Shown here: positions 37,712-46,118 of the stretch, one piece after another
How positions within the stretch are numbered: the first letter of the stretch is position 1
Layout of the letters: each line of letters begins with the position of its first letter
Assembly (NCBI GenBank): GCA_038206985.1
Contig: JBBRAH010000004.1
Span: forward strand, 48,711-112,710
DNA length: 64,000 bases
Source: CAXMST01 sp038206985
GTDB taxonomy: Bacteria; Actinomycetota; Thermoleophilia; Solirubrobacterales; 70-9
Direction: 5' to 3'
Notes under the pieces: generated by a model
What the model was told of the DNA's origin: nothing
Databases searched by the model: none
Seen by the model: only the letters and a program-made list of their open reading frames with translations
Translations under genes and position numbers: made by a program

Positions 37712-38833
37712 TCAGGTCTCGCCCTGGGTGGGCGTCGCCCCGGGCCCCTGGCCTTCGTCGCCCCCTTCGCGGCGCTCCTCGAGCTTGCGATCGATCAGGT
37801 CGAGCGGCGTGCGCACCTCACCGAAGTCCTCGGGACCGATCCGATGGCGGAAGACCCAGTAGGTCCACCCCTGGTAGAGCAGCACGAACGGCACCAGCAA
37901 GACCGCGACCACGGTCATCACCGTCAGCGTGTAGTCGGATGAGGAAGCGGCGCTGAGCGTTAGGTCGTTGGCGGAATCGGTACTCGAGACCATCGCGTTC
38001 GGGAAGAGGTCGACGAACAGCGCGGTGAAGAGCAACACGATCGCGCCGATACCAGCACCGAAGCCGGCTGCGGTGTTGCGGCGAACGAGCACCGTCATCG
38101 CCAGCAGAGCTGCGACCGCCAGCACCCCGAGGATTGCCGAGACCGCATCTACACCGCCGCGATCGCTCTGATCGGCGATCGTCCAGGCCACGAAAGCCAG
38201 GCCGAGCACGGCGGCGACGGGTGCAGTTCCGCGCGCCCACTTGCCCGCGCGCTCGGCCACCACTCCTTTCGTCCGCAGCGTCAGGAACGAGGCGCCGTGA
38301 CAGAGGAACAGCGAGAGCGTCAGAAGCCCCCCGAGCAGCGCGTAGGGACTGAGCAGGTCGAGGAGCGTGCCGGTGAACTCGGCCTCAGCGTCGATCGGGA
38401 CGCCGGCGACGATGTTGGCCCAGGCAACCCCCCAGAGCAGGGCGGGCAGGAAGCTGCCCACAGCGAGCGCCCACTCCCAGCCGCGCCGCCAGCGAGGCGA
38501 GTCCTCCTTGCCCCAGAACTCGAACGAGACACCGCGCACGATCAGCGCGACAAGGATCAGAAAGAGCGGGATGTAGAAGCCGCTGAACAGAGTTGCGTAC
38601 CACTCGGGGAAGGCAGCGAACGTTCCGGCCCCGGCGACGATCAGCCAGACCTCGTTGCCGTCCCAGACCGGCCCGATCGAGTGGAAGACCGTGCGCTTCT
38701 CGGCCTCGGTTCGGGCGACGGCGCCGATCAACATCCCGACGCCGAAGTCGAAACCCTCAAGCACAAAGTAGCCGAGCCAGAGGACCGAGAGCAACAAGAA
38801 CCAGACGAGCTGGAGTGTCGTTACGTCATCCAT
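37712..38833 (-). CDS. cydB: Cytochrome bd ubiquinol oxidase subunit II
   Basis: 373 residues with eight or more helices; the start LVWFLLLSVLWLGYFVLEGFDFGVGML and GNEVWLIVAGAGTFAAFPEWYA are the CydB signatures. Structural partner of CydA in the O2-reducing membrane complex. It starts 14 nt after cydA. The C-terminus is a charged tail. Confidence 0.96.
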   Translation of the reverse strand: MDDVTTLQLVWFLLLSVLWLGYFVLEGFDFGVGMLIGAVARTEAEKRTVFHSIGPVWDGNEVWLIVAGAGTFAAFPEWYATLFSGFYIPLFLILVALIVRGVSFEFWGKEDSPRWRRGWEWALAVGSFLPALLWGVAWANIVAGVPIDAEAEFTGTLLDLLSPYALLGGLLTLSLFLCHGASFLTLRTKGVVAERAGKWARGTAPVAAVLGLAFVAWTIADQSDRGGVDAVSAILGVLAVAALLAMTVLVRRNTAAGFGAGIGAIVLLFTALFVDLFPNAMVSSTDSANDLTLSAASSSDYTLTVMTVVAVLLVPFVLLYQGWTYWVFRHRIGPEDFGEVRTPLDLIDRKLEERREGGDEGQGPGATPTQGET

Positions 38834-38847
38834 TCACAACCACCTGG

Positions 38848-40236
38848 TCAGTACGCCAGCACGAGGTCGGGCTTGCCGCCGTCGTCGGGCTCGGGGTCGC
38901 GGGGGGTGCCCTTGCGAACGATCTTGAGGAAGATGCGGCCGGCGAAGACGGCGAGCACGCCGTAGAGCAGGGTGAAGCCGACGAGCGTGATCCAGACCTC
39001 CGCCTCAGAGACCGACGGTGAGCTCGCGACGTCGGTCTTCAGCATCCCGAACACGACCCAGGGCTGGCGGCCCATCTCGGTGAAGATCCAGCCCATCGAG
39101 TTGGCTACGAACGGCAGCACGGCCGCGGGGACGGCTAGCCAGAGGAAGCGCCGCGACTGCTCGAGGTTGCCCCGGCGCAAGCGCCACCAGCCGTAGGCGG
39201 CGAGCAGCAGCATCGCGACGCCGGCACCGATCATCGCGCGCCAGCTCCAGTAGGTGACGGCGACGACCGGAGCGTACTCGCCGGGGCCGTACTCGGCCCG
39301 GTACTCCTCGTTGAGGTCGTTGATGCCCTCGACTGTGCCGCTGAAGCTGCCGGTGGCGATCAGCGAGAGCATCTTTGGCACCTCGATGTTGCGGTTCAGT
39401 CCCTCTGGATTGCTCTCGAAGTCCCCGGTCGCGAAGACGGACATGCCGACACTCGAGCCGGTCTCGAAGACCGCGTCCGCCGCCGCCATCTTCATCGGCT
39501 GCTGGTCGGTCATCAGGTCGCCGTTGAGATGCCCGACGGCCATCGTCGCCAGCGAGGCGATCGTGACCAGCGGCAGCGCGAAGGCGATGACACGTTTGTG
39601 GACCTCGGGTTCGTTGCCCTTGCGGAGATGCCAGGCGGAGACGGCGATGATCACCATGCCGCCGGTGATCAGCGCCCCGAGGATCGTGTGCAGGAAGGCG
39701 TAGATCGCCGTGTTGTTGGTGAGCACGGCCCAGATCGAGGTCAGCTCCGGCTTGCCGTCGACCATCTCGAAGCCAACCGGGTGCTGCATCCAGGAGTTCG
39801 CGGCGAGGATGAAGTAGGCCGAGAGCGCGGTCGAGCCGGCGACGGCCCAGATCGTCGCCAGGTGGATCTTCTTCGGCAGCCTGCCCCAGCCGAATATCCA
39901 GAGGCCGAGAAAGGTCGATTCGACGAAGAAGGCGGCGAGCCCCTCCATCGCCAGCGGCGCCCCGAAGATGTCGCCCACGTAGCGCGAGTACTCCGACCAG
40001 TTCATTCCGAACTGGAACTCCTGGACGAGTCCCGTGACCACGCCCATCGCGAACGAGACCAGCATCAACTTGCCCCAGAAGCGGGTGGCGCGCAGCCAGC
40101 GCTCATCGCCGGAGCGATACCAGCGGGTCTGGAAGTAGGCGACGGCGACGGCGAGGCCGATCGTCAGCGGCACGAAGAGGAAGTGGTAGACGGTGGTGAT
40201 GCCGAACTGCCAGCGCGCGAGTTCCAGGGAGGACAT
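38848..40236 (-). CDS. cydA: Cytochrome bd ubiquinol oxidase subunit I
   Basis: 462 residues. Starts MSSLELARWQFGITTVYHF, containing the haem b595/d ligand histidine; the quinol-side GRQPW motif (EMGRQPWVVFGML, about residue 375) and the other ligand helices are intact; the Q-loop is of the short type. High-affinity terminal oxidase for low oxygen. The ATG at 40236 matches homologues; a GTG at 40266 is upstream. The intergenic region is shared with a NarL-type regulator and carries a candidate hypoxia motif about 60 nt before this start. Confidence 0.96.
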   Translation of the reverse strand: MSSLELARWQFGITTVYHFLFVPLTIGLAVAVAYFQTRWYRSGDERWLRATRFWGKLMLVSFAMGVVTGLVQEFQFGMNWSEYSRYVGDIFGAPLAMEGLAAFFVESTFLGLWIFGWGRLPKKIHLATIWAVAGSTALSAYFILAANSWMQHPVGFEMVDGKPELTSIWAVLTNNTAIYAFLHTILGALITGGMVIIAVSAWHLRKGNEPEVHKRVIAFALPLVTIASLATMAVGHLNGDLMTDQQPMKMAAADAVFETGSSVGMSVFATGDFESNPEGLNRNIEVPKMLSLIATGSFSGTVEGINDLNEEYRAEYGPGEYAPVVAVTYWSWRAMIGAGVAMLLLAAYGWWRLRRGNLEQSRRFLWLAVPAAVLPFVANSMGWIFTEMGRQPWVVFGMLKTDVASSPSVSEAEVWITLVGFTLLYGVLAVFAGRIFLKIVRKGTPRDPEPDDGGKPDLVLAY

Positions 40237-40290
40237 GGGGCCAGACTCGCAAACCAGGATCTGCACGCGGCTGGGGTTTCTCGCGCTCTC

Positions 40291-40307
40291 GGCTCAGTAG
40301 TTTCCCG
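40291..40307 (-). promoter_or_regulatory. Candidate hypoxia-regulon motif between cydA and the NarL regulator
   Basis: Minus-strand CGGGAAACTACTGAGCC (core 40294-40300). It is close to the hydrogenase site (GGGGAAACTACGGACG) and the usp site (CGGGACACTACTGAGTG). Centre about 60 nt upstream of cydA and 70 nt upstream of the regulator. Confidence 0.45.
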
Positions 40308-40354
40308 AAAGGGGAGTCGGTGGGATCACGGGCAGGGAGTCCGCGGCGCGGCGC

Positions 40355-40360
40355 TATCTT
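40355..40360 (+). promoter_or_regulatory. -10 element of the NarL-type regulator gene
   Basis: TATCTT, 6 nt before the ATG at 40367; leaderless arrangement. Confidence 0.5.
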
Positions 40361-40366
40361 GGCCGC

Positions 40367-41020
40367 ATGGCCCAGGCTCCGATCTCCGTCGTGCTCGCCG
40401 ACGACCATGCGGTCGTGCGCAGTGGCCTGCGGATGATCCTCGAGGCCGAGAGCGACCTCGAGACCGTCGGCGAGGCCGAGAGCGTCGAGGAGGCGATCCG
40501 CAAGCTCAAGGCATACAAGCCGGCTGTGCTCGTCCTGGACATCAACATGGGCGGGATCTCGAGCCTCGACCATCTCGAGGCGATCAGGGATGCTTCGCCG
40601 CAGACCGGAATCGTCGTGCTGACGATGCAGAGCGAGACCGGCTACGCCCGCGACGCCCTACGTGGGGGGGCGCGCGGATATCTGCTCAAGGATGCCGCCG
40701 ACACCGAATTGGTCGAGGCGGTCCGCGCCGTGGCCGGCGGCGACCGCTACGTCCAGCCCTCGATCGGCGCCAGGCTCGCCTCCGAGCCACCCAAGCAGTG
40801 GCCCCCGGATGGGCTCAGCGAACGCGAGGCCGAGGTCCTGCGGATGATCGCGCTGGGCCACACCAACAAGGAGATCGGCGAGGCCCTGTACCTGAGCGTG
40901 CGCACCGTTGAGTCCCATCGGGCCCACGTCCAGCAGAAACTGCGCCTGCAGACGCGGGCCGAACTGGTCGGCTACGCGCTCGACCAGGGCATCGTCGGAG
41001 GCGAAGCGCCGACTGGCTAA
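40367..41020 (+). CDS. NarL/DevR-type response regulator
   Basis: 217 residues. Receiver domain with the acidic pair in LADDHAVVRSG (Asp 11-12), phospho-acceptor Asp in VLVLDINMG (about residue 54) and Lys in YLLKDAA; then a LuxR/GerE helix-turn-helix (LSEREAEVLRMIALGHTNKEIG...HVQQKL, about residues 147-192). It should be the DNA-binding partner of a histidine kinase such as the one at 44833-45984; pairing is inferred. It is divergent from cydA, which it may control. Candidate DosR/OsdR counterpart. Confidence 0.9.
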   Translation: MAQAPISVVLADDHAVVRSGLRMILEAESDLETVGEAESVEEAIRKLKAYKPAVLVLDINMGGISSLDHLEAIRDASPQTGIVVLTMQSETGYARDALRGGARGYLLKDAADTELVEAVRAVAGGDRYVQPSIGARLASEPPKQWPPDGLSEREAEVLRMIALGHTNKEIGEALYLSVRTVESHRAHVQQKLRLQTRAELVGYALDQGIVGGEAPTG

Positions 41021-41074
41021 CCGCTCCGCGCGGTACCTCGTGCTTGCCTTGAGTCAGGCAGTGGGTCACCGGGC

Positions 41075-41191
41075 TCAGTCCTTGAGGCGGAACGGCGGGT
41101 AGGCATCCGTGACGAGGACGAAGGCGCAGCCCACCACCCGGTTGTGCCAGCGCAATACACCCTCCACATAGACGAGCAGTGAGCAACCCAT
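41075..41191 (-). pseudogene. Remnant of a DUF4389 membrane protein (C-terminus only)
   Basis: Thirty-eight codons on the minus strand end in VEGVLRWHNRVVGCAFVLVTDAYPPFRL, which is the typical closing block of DUF4389 proteins (usually 150-250 residues with several helices). No upstream membrane part is found; the ZIP transporter gene begins at exactly the place where it would continue. Not expected to be functional. Confidence 0.55.
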
Positions 41192-41975
41192 GGTTGACTT
41201 GCTGCTCTTGAGCTTCGACGCGGAAACCGCTGCATGGATCACCGCCTCCGGCCTCGCGACGGGTGTTGGCGGCCTTGGGCTCCTGATCGGAGGACGGCAG
41301 CTGGGACGCGCAGTACTGCTCGATGGGTTGCTGGGGTTCACCGCCGGCGTAATGCTGGCGGCTACCGTCTTCAGCCTCCTGGTGCCGGCGCTCGATCGGG
41401 GAAGCCTGATCGCGGTGGTTGCCGGCGTCACGGCCGGCGGCTTTCTGATGATGGGAGTCGACGCGGCGGTTCCCCACGTTCACGCTCGATTCCGAGAAGG
41501 TGCCCGGCCCACCGCTGCGGAGGTCGAGCCCGCGAAGCGTCGCTCGATCATGCTGCTCTCCGCGTTGACGATCCACAACATCCCCGAGGGACTTGCCGTC
41601 GGCGTCGCCTTCGGAGCTGGTGGCACCGAGTTAGGGATTCCGGTGGCGCTTGCAATCGGCGTGCAGAACATCCCGGAGGGTTTCGTCGCGGGTGCGCCAC
41701 TGCTCGAGACCGGCATGAGCCGCGCCCGAGCGGCGGCCATCGCGGCCGGGACAGGCATCGTGGAGCCGCCTGCCGCGCTGCTCGCCTTCTTCGCCGTCGA
41801 TCTGGTCGGTGGCGCCCTCGCTGCGGCGCTCGCCTTCGCCGCGGGGGCGATGCTCTACGTGATCGTCGACGAACTGATCCCAGAATGCCAAGCACGGGGC
41901 AACGAACGGGTCGCCACCGCCGGACTATTGGTCGGTTTCATCTTGATGATGAGCCTCGACAACGCGCTCGGCTGA
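41190..41975 (+). CDS. ZIP-family divalent metal transporter
   Basis: 261 residues, about eight helices. Helix IV HNIPEGLAVG and helix V QNIPEGFVAG carry the ZIP metal-binding residues (His/Asn/Glu; the second motif has Gln in place of His). A short variable loop holds HVHARFREG. Imports zinc or another divalent metal into the cytoplasm. The start lies on the edge of the DUF4389 remnant. Followed by a strong hairpin. Confidence 0.9.
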   Translation: MVDLLLLSFDAETAAWITASGLATGVGGLGLLIGGRQLGRAVLLDGLLGFTAGVMLAATVFSLLVPALDRGSLIAVVAGVTAGGFLMMGVDAAVPHVHARFREGARPTAAEVEPAKRRSIMLLSALTIHNIPEGLAVGVAFGAGGTELGIPVALAIGVQNIPEGFVAGAPLLETGMSRARAAAIAAGTGIVEPPAALLAFFAVDLVGGALAAALAFAAGAMLYVIVDELIPECQARGNERVATAGLLVGFILMMSLDNALG

Positions 41976-41994
41976 GCGACTCGGCGAGCCGGAG

Positions 41995-42030
41995 GTCCTT
42001 TCGTCGGGAGTCCACGTTCCCCGAAAGACC
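41995..42030 (+). terminator. Hairpin after the ZIP gene
   Basis: GGTCCTTTCG...CGGG pairs with CCC...CGAAAGACC around a loop of about 10 nt, with one or two bulges, starting 20 nt after the stop. Confidence 0.55.
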
Positions 42031-42317
42031 CTCCTCGCTGTCTGGTTGATCCATCGACGCGATATCGAGTCCCGACCATTGGCGTTAGTCCGTCATCGTC
42101 CCCGCCGACTGCAGCCGGCATCGACGGCCGCTCGGGGCCGATCAGCGCAAGCCAGTCGACACGCAGGAGCACGACGAGCAAGAGGACCATCAGCAGCTGA
42201 ACCGTCGGCGGAAGAGGCTGGCGCCCTGAGCATCGGTGAAGTGCGGACCGCGCCCATCCGGAGGAATCCGACGAGACTCCGCGGGTTTTCACGGCGGCGC
42301 GGAGGCGCTTCAAGGCG
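42031..42317. other. Intergenic region with no supported gene
   Basis: Frames on both strands are rich in Arg/Pro and unlike real proteins. A minus-strand stretch near 42150-42210 reads as a hydrophobic segment (TVQLLMVLLLVVLLRVDWLALIG) but without a start, Shine-Dalgarno or family likeness. I see no RNA gene. Confidence 0.5.
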
Positions 42318-42341
42318 CTATACAACAACACAGTTGTATAG
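42318..42341. promoter_or_regulatory. Operator palindrome before DUF2892-MMPL
   Basis: Perfect 9-bp arms CTATACAAC and GTTGTATAG around a 6-bp centre, followed by a partial third half-site (TTGTTATAA). The patch is strikingly AT-rich and also contains TATAGT (42337-42342), a good -10. It resembles sites of ArsR- or MarR-type repressors; no such gene is adjacent. Confidence 0.6.
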
Positions 42342-42384
42342 TTGTTATAAGCAGACCGAGATACCGAAGCAGAGAGGACCAGCG

Positions 42385-42654
42385 ATGAGCGAAACAGCAA
42401 CACCAAGCGAGAGACTGGGGCCGGAACTGGAGACCGGTGGAGCCGCCTCCTGGCCCCTGGAGCGCGTGCTCTTTCTGATTGCCGGGTGCATGACCCTGCT
42501 CAGCGCGCTGCTCGCAGTCACCGTCTCGGCCTGGTTCCTGCTTCTCACCGCATTCGTGGGCGTCAATCAGCTGATCTACGTCGCGAGCGGCGCATGCCCC
42601 GCCTCGCTGGTCCTCTCGAGGTTCGGCTTCGTCTCCTGCGGGGCCTCCCGGTGA
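42385..42654 (+). CDS. DUF2892 (YgaP-like) small membrane protein
   Basis: 89 residues. Two helices (ERVLFLIAGCMTLLSALLA and VSAWFLLLTAFVGVNQLIY) and a cysteine-containing end ACPASLVLSRFGF are the DUF2892 signature, often found beside rhodaneses or in metal/sulfur-stress operons. GAGAGG lies about 7-8 nt before the ATG. Overlaps the MMPL gene (GTGA), so the two products are coupled. Confidence 0.85.
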   Translation: MSETATPSERLGPELETGGAASWPLERVLFLIAGCMTLLSALLAVTVSAWFLLLTAFVGVNQLIYVASGACPASLVLSRFGFVSCGASR

Positions 42655-44774
42655 ACCGCCCCGACCAGCAATTCGGCGCGCTCGGCCGCGTCGGCCTGTG
42701 GGCCGCGGAGCGGCGCCGCACGGTGGCCGTGATCTGGCTCGCGATCATCGTCGTGGCCGGCTTCTTTGCTCCGCGGGTGGAGCACGCGCTCTCCGGCGCG
42801 GGCTGGGAGGCAACCGGGTCGGAGTCGGTCCGCGCCCGCGAGGCCATCGACGAGCAGTTCGCGGGATTCGGCAGCTACGGACTGCAGGTCGTGGTCCGCT
42901 CGGACAGCGTGGGGGCCGGTGATCCAGCCTTCGAGGACGCCGTCCGCCGAGCCGAGGAAGAGCTCTGGCGAAGCGGCGCAATCACCTCGATCTCACACCC
43001 CGCCAAGGATGTCTCGATCTCGGCCGACGGCCACACCGCGGTGATCCAGGCCGGCGCGGCGCGGGACCCCAATGCGATGGTCGCGGTTGCCGGTGAGATC
43101 AAGGACGAACTCGCGGCGATCGGTGACGAGCGAATCAGCGTGCTGCTCACCGGCGCCCCTGGAATGTGGTCGGACTTCAACACGGCCAACCGGGACGCGA
43201 TGCTCAAGTCGGAGCTCATCTCCTGGCCCGTTACGCTCGTGATCCTCGTCCTCGCCTTCGGCTCTCTGGTGGCCGCGGGCTTGCCCCTGATGCTGACGAT
43301 CACCGGATTGATCGCCGCGGCCGGCTCGCTCTACCTGGGCACCCAGCTTCTCGACATCTCGATCTGGGCGATGAACTTCGCCCTGATGTTCGCGCTCGCG
43401 CTCGGCATCGACTACGCCCTGTTCATCGTCTACCGATTCCGGGCGGCGCTGTTCGGCAGCGGCATGAGCCCCGAGGACGCGGTCGCGACAACCATGGACA
43501 CGGCAGGCAAGGCGGTGCTCTTCAGCGGCCTGACGGTCCTGATCTCGCTCTCCGCCGTGATGCTCGTGCCAAGCCCGGCGTTCCGTTCGATGAGCCTCGG
43601 GATCATGTTCTCGGTCGCGTTCGTCCTCGCCGCCTCTCTGACGCTTCTGCCGGCAGTGCTGTCCAAACTCGGTCCGCGCATCGACAGCCTGAGCCTCAAG
43701 TGGGTCCACAGCGGAGAGCACCGCTCGCCTGCGTTCGCGCGCTGGGCGGAGCGGCTCTGGCGTCGCCCGCTCCTTTATGGGGCGCTCTCGGTCGTTCTGC
43801 TGCTCGCCCTCTCGATCCCCGTCCTGAGGCTTGACACCGGGATGCCGTCGATCAAGGTCGTCCCCGAGGGCGATTCTTCTCGGGAGGGCTATGCGCTCGT
43901 TCAGTCGGCTTTTGGGGAGGGAGCGCCTGGCGCAATGCAGATCGTCGTCGACGGCAATCAGGTGGATGCCGCACAGACCGCGCTCAGCGCGGATCCGGGC
44001 ATCGCGCGGGTGCTCCCGCCACAGCGTTCCGAGGGTGGCACACAAGCGATGCTGATCGCCGTCCCCGGCGACGATCCCTCCTCCGCGGCATCCGGCGTGA
44101 CAATCGACCGGATCCGGGCCGAGCTGCCGGCTTCAGCGCTCGTCGGAGGCGCCTCGGTCGAGAATCACGATCTCGAGGCGACTCTCAAAGAAAAGGCACC
44201 ACTGGTCATCGGGGTCGTGCTCGCGCTCGGCTTCCTGCTCTTGCTGGTCGCTCTGCAGGCACCGCTGATCGCGGCGGCCGGAGTGCTGACCAACCTGCTG
44301 GCCACGGGCGCGGCCTTCGGAGTCGCGACCTGGCTCTTCCAGGACGGCAAGCTCTCGGGCCTGCTCGGCTTCGAGTCGCAGGGATTCCTCGATGCGTGGG
44401 CCCCGGTCTTCTTCTTCGCGATGATCTTCGCGATCTCGATGGACTACACGGTCTTCCTGCTCTCCTCAGCAAAGGAGCACTGGGAGGCCTCCGGAGATCC
44501 GCGCGAGGCGATGATCGGCGGCGTCGCGCACTCCCGTCGCGTGATCTTTGCGGCGGCCGCTGTGATGGTGGCCGTGTTCTTCACGTTCGCCCTCTCCGGG
44601 CCGCTGCCGCCGAAGGAGATGGGCCTGATCCTGGGCGTCGCCGTGCTGCTCGACGCCTTCCTGGTACGCCTGATCCTGCTGCCGGTGCTGCTCCGACTGA
44701 TGGGAGCAAGCGCATGGGCGGTGCCCGCCCCACTGGCACGAATCCTGCCTCGGGTCACGTTTGGGGGCCACTAG
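42651..44774 (+). CDS. MMPL/RND-family transporter
   Basis: 707 residues with twelve helices in two repeats: a first helix, an extracytoplasmic domain (about 50-200), five helices including LALGIDYALFIVYRFR, then the repeat with ISMDYTVFLLSSAKEHW. The Asp-Tyr pairs in helices IV and X are the proton-relay residues of MmpL proteins. Exports lipids or hydrophobic compounds using the proton gradient. The GTG at 42651 overlaps the DUF2892 stop. Its operon promoter carries a perfect palindrome. Confidence 0.92.
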   Translation: MNRPDQQFGALGRVGLWAAERRRTVAVIWLAIIVVAGFFAPRVEHALSGAGWEATGSESVRAREAIDEQFAGFGSYGLQVVVRSDSVGAGDPAFEDAVRRAEEELWRSGAITSISHPAKDVSISADGHTAVIQAGAARDPNAMVAVAGEIKDELAAIGDERISVLLTGAPGMWSDFNTANRDAMLKSELISWPVTLVILVLAFGSLVAAGLPLMLTITGLIAAAGSLYLGTQLLDISIWAMNFALMFALALGIDYALFIVYRFRAALFGSGMSPEDAVATTMDTAGKAVLFSGLTVLISLSAVMLVPSPAFRSMSLGIMFSVAFVLAASLTLLPAVLSKLGPRIDSLSLKWVHSGEHRSPAFARWAERLWRRPLLYGALSVVLLLALSIPVLRLDTGMPSIKVVPEGDSSREGYALVQSAFGEGAPGAMQIVVDGNQVDAAQTALSADPGIARVLPPQRSEGGTQAMLIAVPGDDPSSAASGVTIDRIRAELPASALVGGASVENHDLEATLKEKAPLVIGVVLALGFLLLLVALQAPLIAAAGVLTNLLATGAAFGVATWLFQDGKLSGLLGFESQGFLDAWAPVFFFAMIFAISMDYTVFLLSSAKEHWEASGDPREAMIGGVAHSRRVIFAAAAVMVAVFFTFALSGPLPPKEMGLILGVAVLLDAFLVRLILLPVLLRLMGASAWAVPAPLARILPRVTFGGH

Positions 44775-44832
44775 CCGGGCCGAGAACTGACACCACGATG
44801 CTTGGGCACGCCCAGGCTTGCACCGCGTCACA

Positions 44833-45984
44833 TCATGCACCCTCCAGGGGAATCGCCAGCGACACCGTGGTTCCCCGGCCCGGGATCGAGTCGATCGACA
44901 GCTCACCGCCTGCGAGGCTCGCCCGCTCCCGCATGCCGATGATCCCGTAGCCGAGATCTGCGGAGGCGGGATCGAAACCGGCACCGTCGTCGCGGATCGC
45001 GATCGAGACGCCGCCGGGCTCAGTGGTCAGGGTGATCTTTACCGAGCCCGCGCCACCGTGGCGGATCGCGTTCGTCGTCGCCTCCTGGGCAACCCGATAG
45101 ATGGCGACCTCGGTCGCCGTCGAGAGAGCGGCGCGGTCGAGCTCCTGATCCGGCACGGCGACGCTGATGCCGACCCCGGACGAGCGGCTCTCGATCCGGC
45201 CTGCCAGCCCTTCCAGGGCACTCGCGATCCCGAGCTCACCGAGGGAGCCGGGGCGTAGATCGCTGATCAGGGCGCGCATCGCGGCGATCTCGGTGTCGAT
45301 CTGCTCGATCGAGCGCCGCACAGCTTCCCCAAGGGCCTCCCCACCGCTCCGCGCTCCCGTCGCCAGCATCAGTCGCACGGCGGCCAGCCCCTGCAGGGTC
45401 TCATCGTGCAACTCCCTGGCCCACTGCAGCCGCTCCTGCTCGGCGGCGTCCATCGCGAAACGCAGCCGCTCGGTGGCGACCGAGTGCGCGTTGCCGATCG
45501 CGATCGAGGCCCAAACGGCGAGCGCCACCGCAGCGCGCTCGTCCTCGGCGTCGAACTGCGCGCCGGCCTGCTTCTCGGTCACGTAGAGCGCTCCCCACTG
45601 TCTCCCTCCCACCGTGATCGGCACGCCGAGGAACGTATGCATCTCGGGATGGTCCTCGGGGAAGCCGAACGAGCGCGGGTGCTCGGAGACCTCCGCCAGG
45701 CGGATCGGTTCGGGGTCGGTGATCAACAGCCCGAGCACGCCCTGCCCGGTCGGCAGCTCGCCGATCCGCTCCCGCGTCGGCTCGTCGATCCCGAGGTGCA
45801 GGAAGCGCTCCAGTCCACTGCGGGAGGAGTCGACCACACCGAGCGCCGCATAGCGGGCTCCTGTCAGCTCCACAGCCGCCTCGAGGATGCGGGCCAGAAC
45901 CCGCTCGAGCTCCAGTTTCGAGACGAGACTTGGCCCGACCTCCAGAAGGCGTCTCAGGGTGGAGTCTTCAAGCCGTTCTTCCAC
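44833..45984 (-). CDS. GAF-domain histidine kinase (DevS/NarX-like)
   Basis: 383 residues, no membrane segment. One GAF domain (about residues 20-165), then a HisKA_3 dimerisation helix with the phospho-acceptor His in WARELHDETLQGLAA (about residue 205) and an HATPase_c domain (NAIRHGG, DDGAGFDP, GYGIIGMRERA, GRGTTV). This is the layout of DosS/DevS without the second GAF, where GAF binds haem or another ligand. GTG at 45984 lies 8 nt after TAGGGT. Divergent from a receiver-only protein; it probably phosphorylates NarL-type regulators such as 40367-41020. Confidence 0.9.
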   Translation of the reverse strand: MEERLEDSTLRRLLEVGPSLVSKLELERVLARILEAAVELTGARYAALGVVDSSRSGLERFLHLGIDEPTRERIGELPTGQGVLGLLITDPEPIRLAEVSEHPRSFGFPEDHPEMHTFLGVPITVGGRQWGALYVTEKQAGAQFDAEDERAAVALAVWASIAIGNAHSVATERLRFAMDAAEQERLQWARELHDETLQGLAAVRLMLATGARSGGEALGEAVRRSIEQIDTEIAAMRALISDLRPGSLGELGIASALEGLAGRIESRSSGVGISVAVPDQELDRAALSTATEVAIYRVAQEATTNAIRHGGAGSVKITLTTEPGGVSIAIRDDGAGFDPASADLGYGIIGMRERASLAGGELSIDSIPGRGTTVSLAIPLEGA

Positions 45985-45992
45985 TTCCGCGC

Positions 45993-45998
45993 ACCCTA
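45993..45998 (-). promoter_or_regulatory. -10 element of the histidine kinase gene
   Basis: TAGGGT on the minus strand, 8 nt before the GTG at 45984. A CTACGGT match to the candidate hypoxia core lies at 46030-46036 (near -49). Confidence 0.4.
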
Positions 45999-46106
45999 CG
46001 GCCTTGCCGGAGAGAGTGCGGGCACCGGACCTACGGTGGCGGGGTTCGGTACTTCTCCACCGGCGGAAGCGGAACGGATGCGGATACGCCGGTCCCGGGC
46101 GGCGCC

Positions 46107-46112
46107 TAGCTT
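46107..46112 (+). promoter_or_regulatory. -10 element of the receiver-only gene
   Basis: TAGCTT, 6 nt before the ATG at 46119. Confidence 0.5.
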
Positions 46113-46118
46113 GGAGCA

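Noticed and set aside
42046..42384. N-terminal extension of the DUF2892 frame
   Set aside because: Arg-rich and without features; the ATG at 42385 has a ribosome-binding site and the palindrome lies upstream of it.
42875..42881. CTACGGA core inside the MMPL gene
   Set aside because: Lies in coding sequence (Ser-Tyr-Gly-Leu codons); kept as an example of background occurrence of the core.
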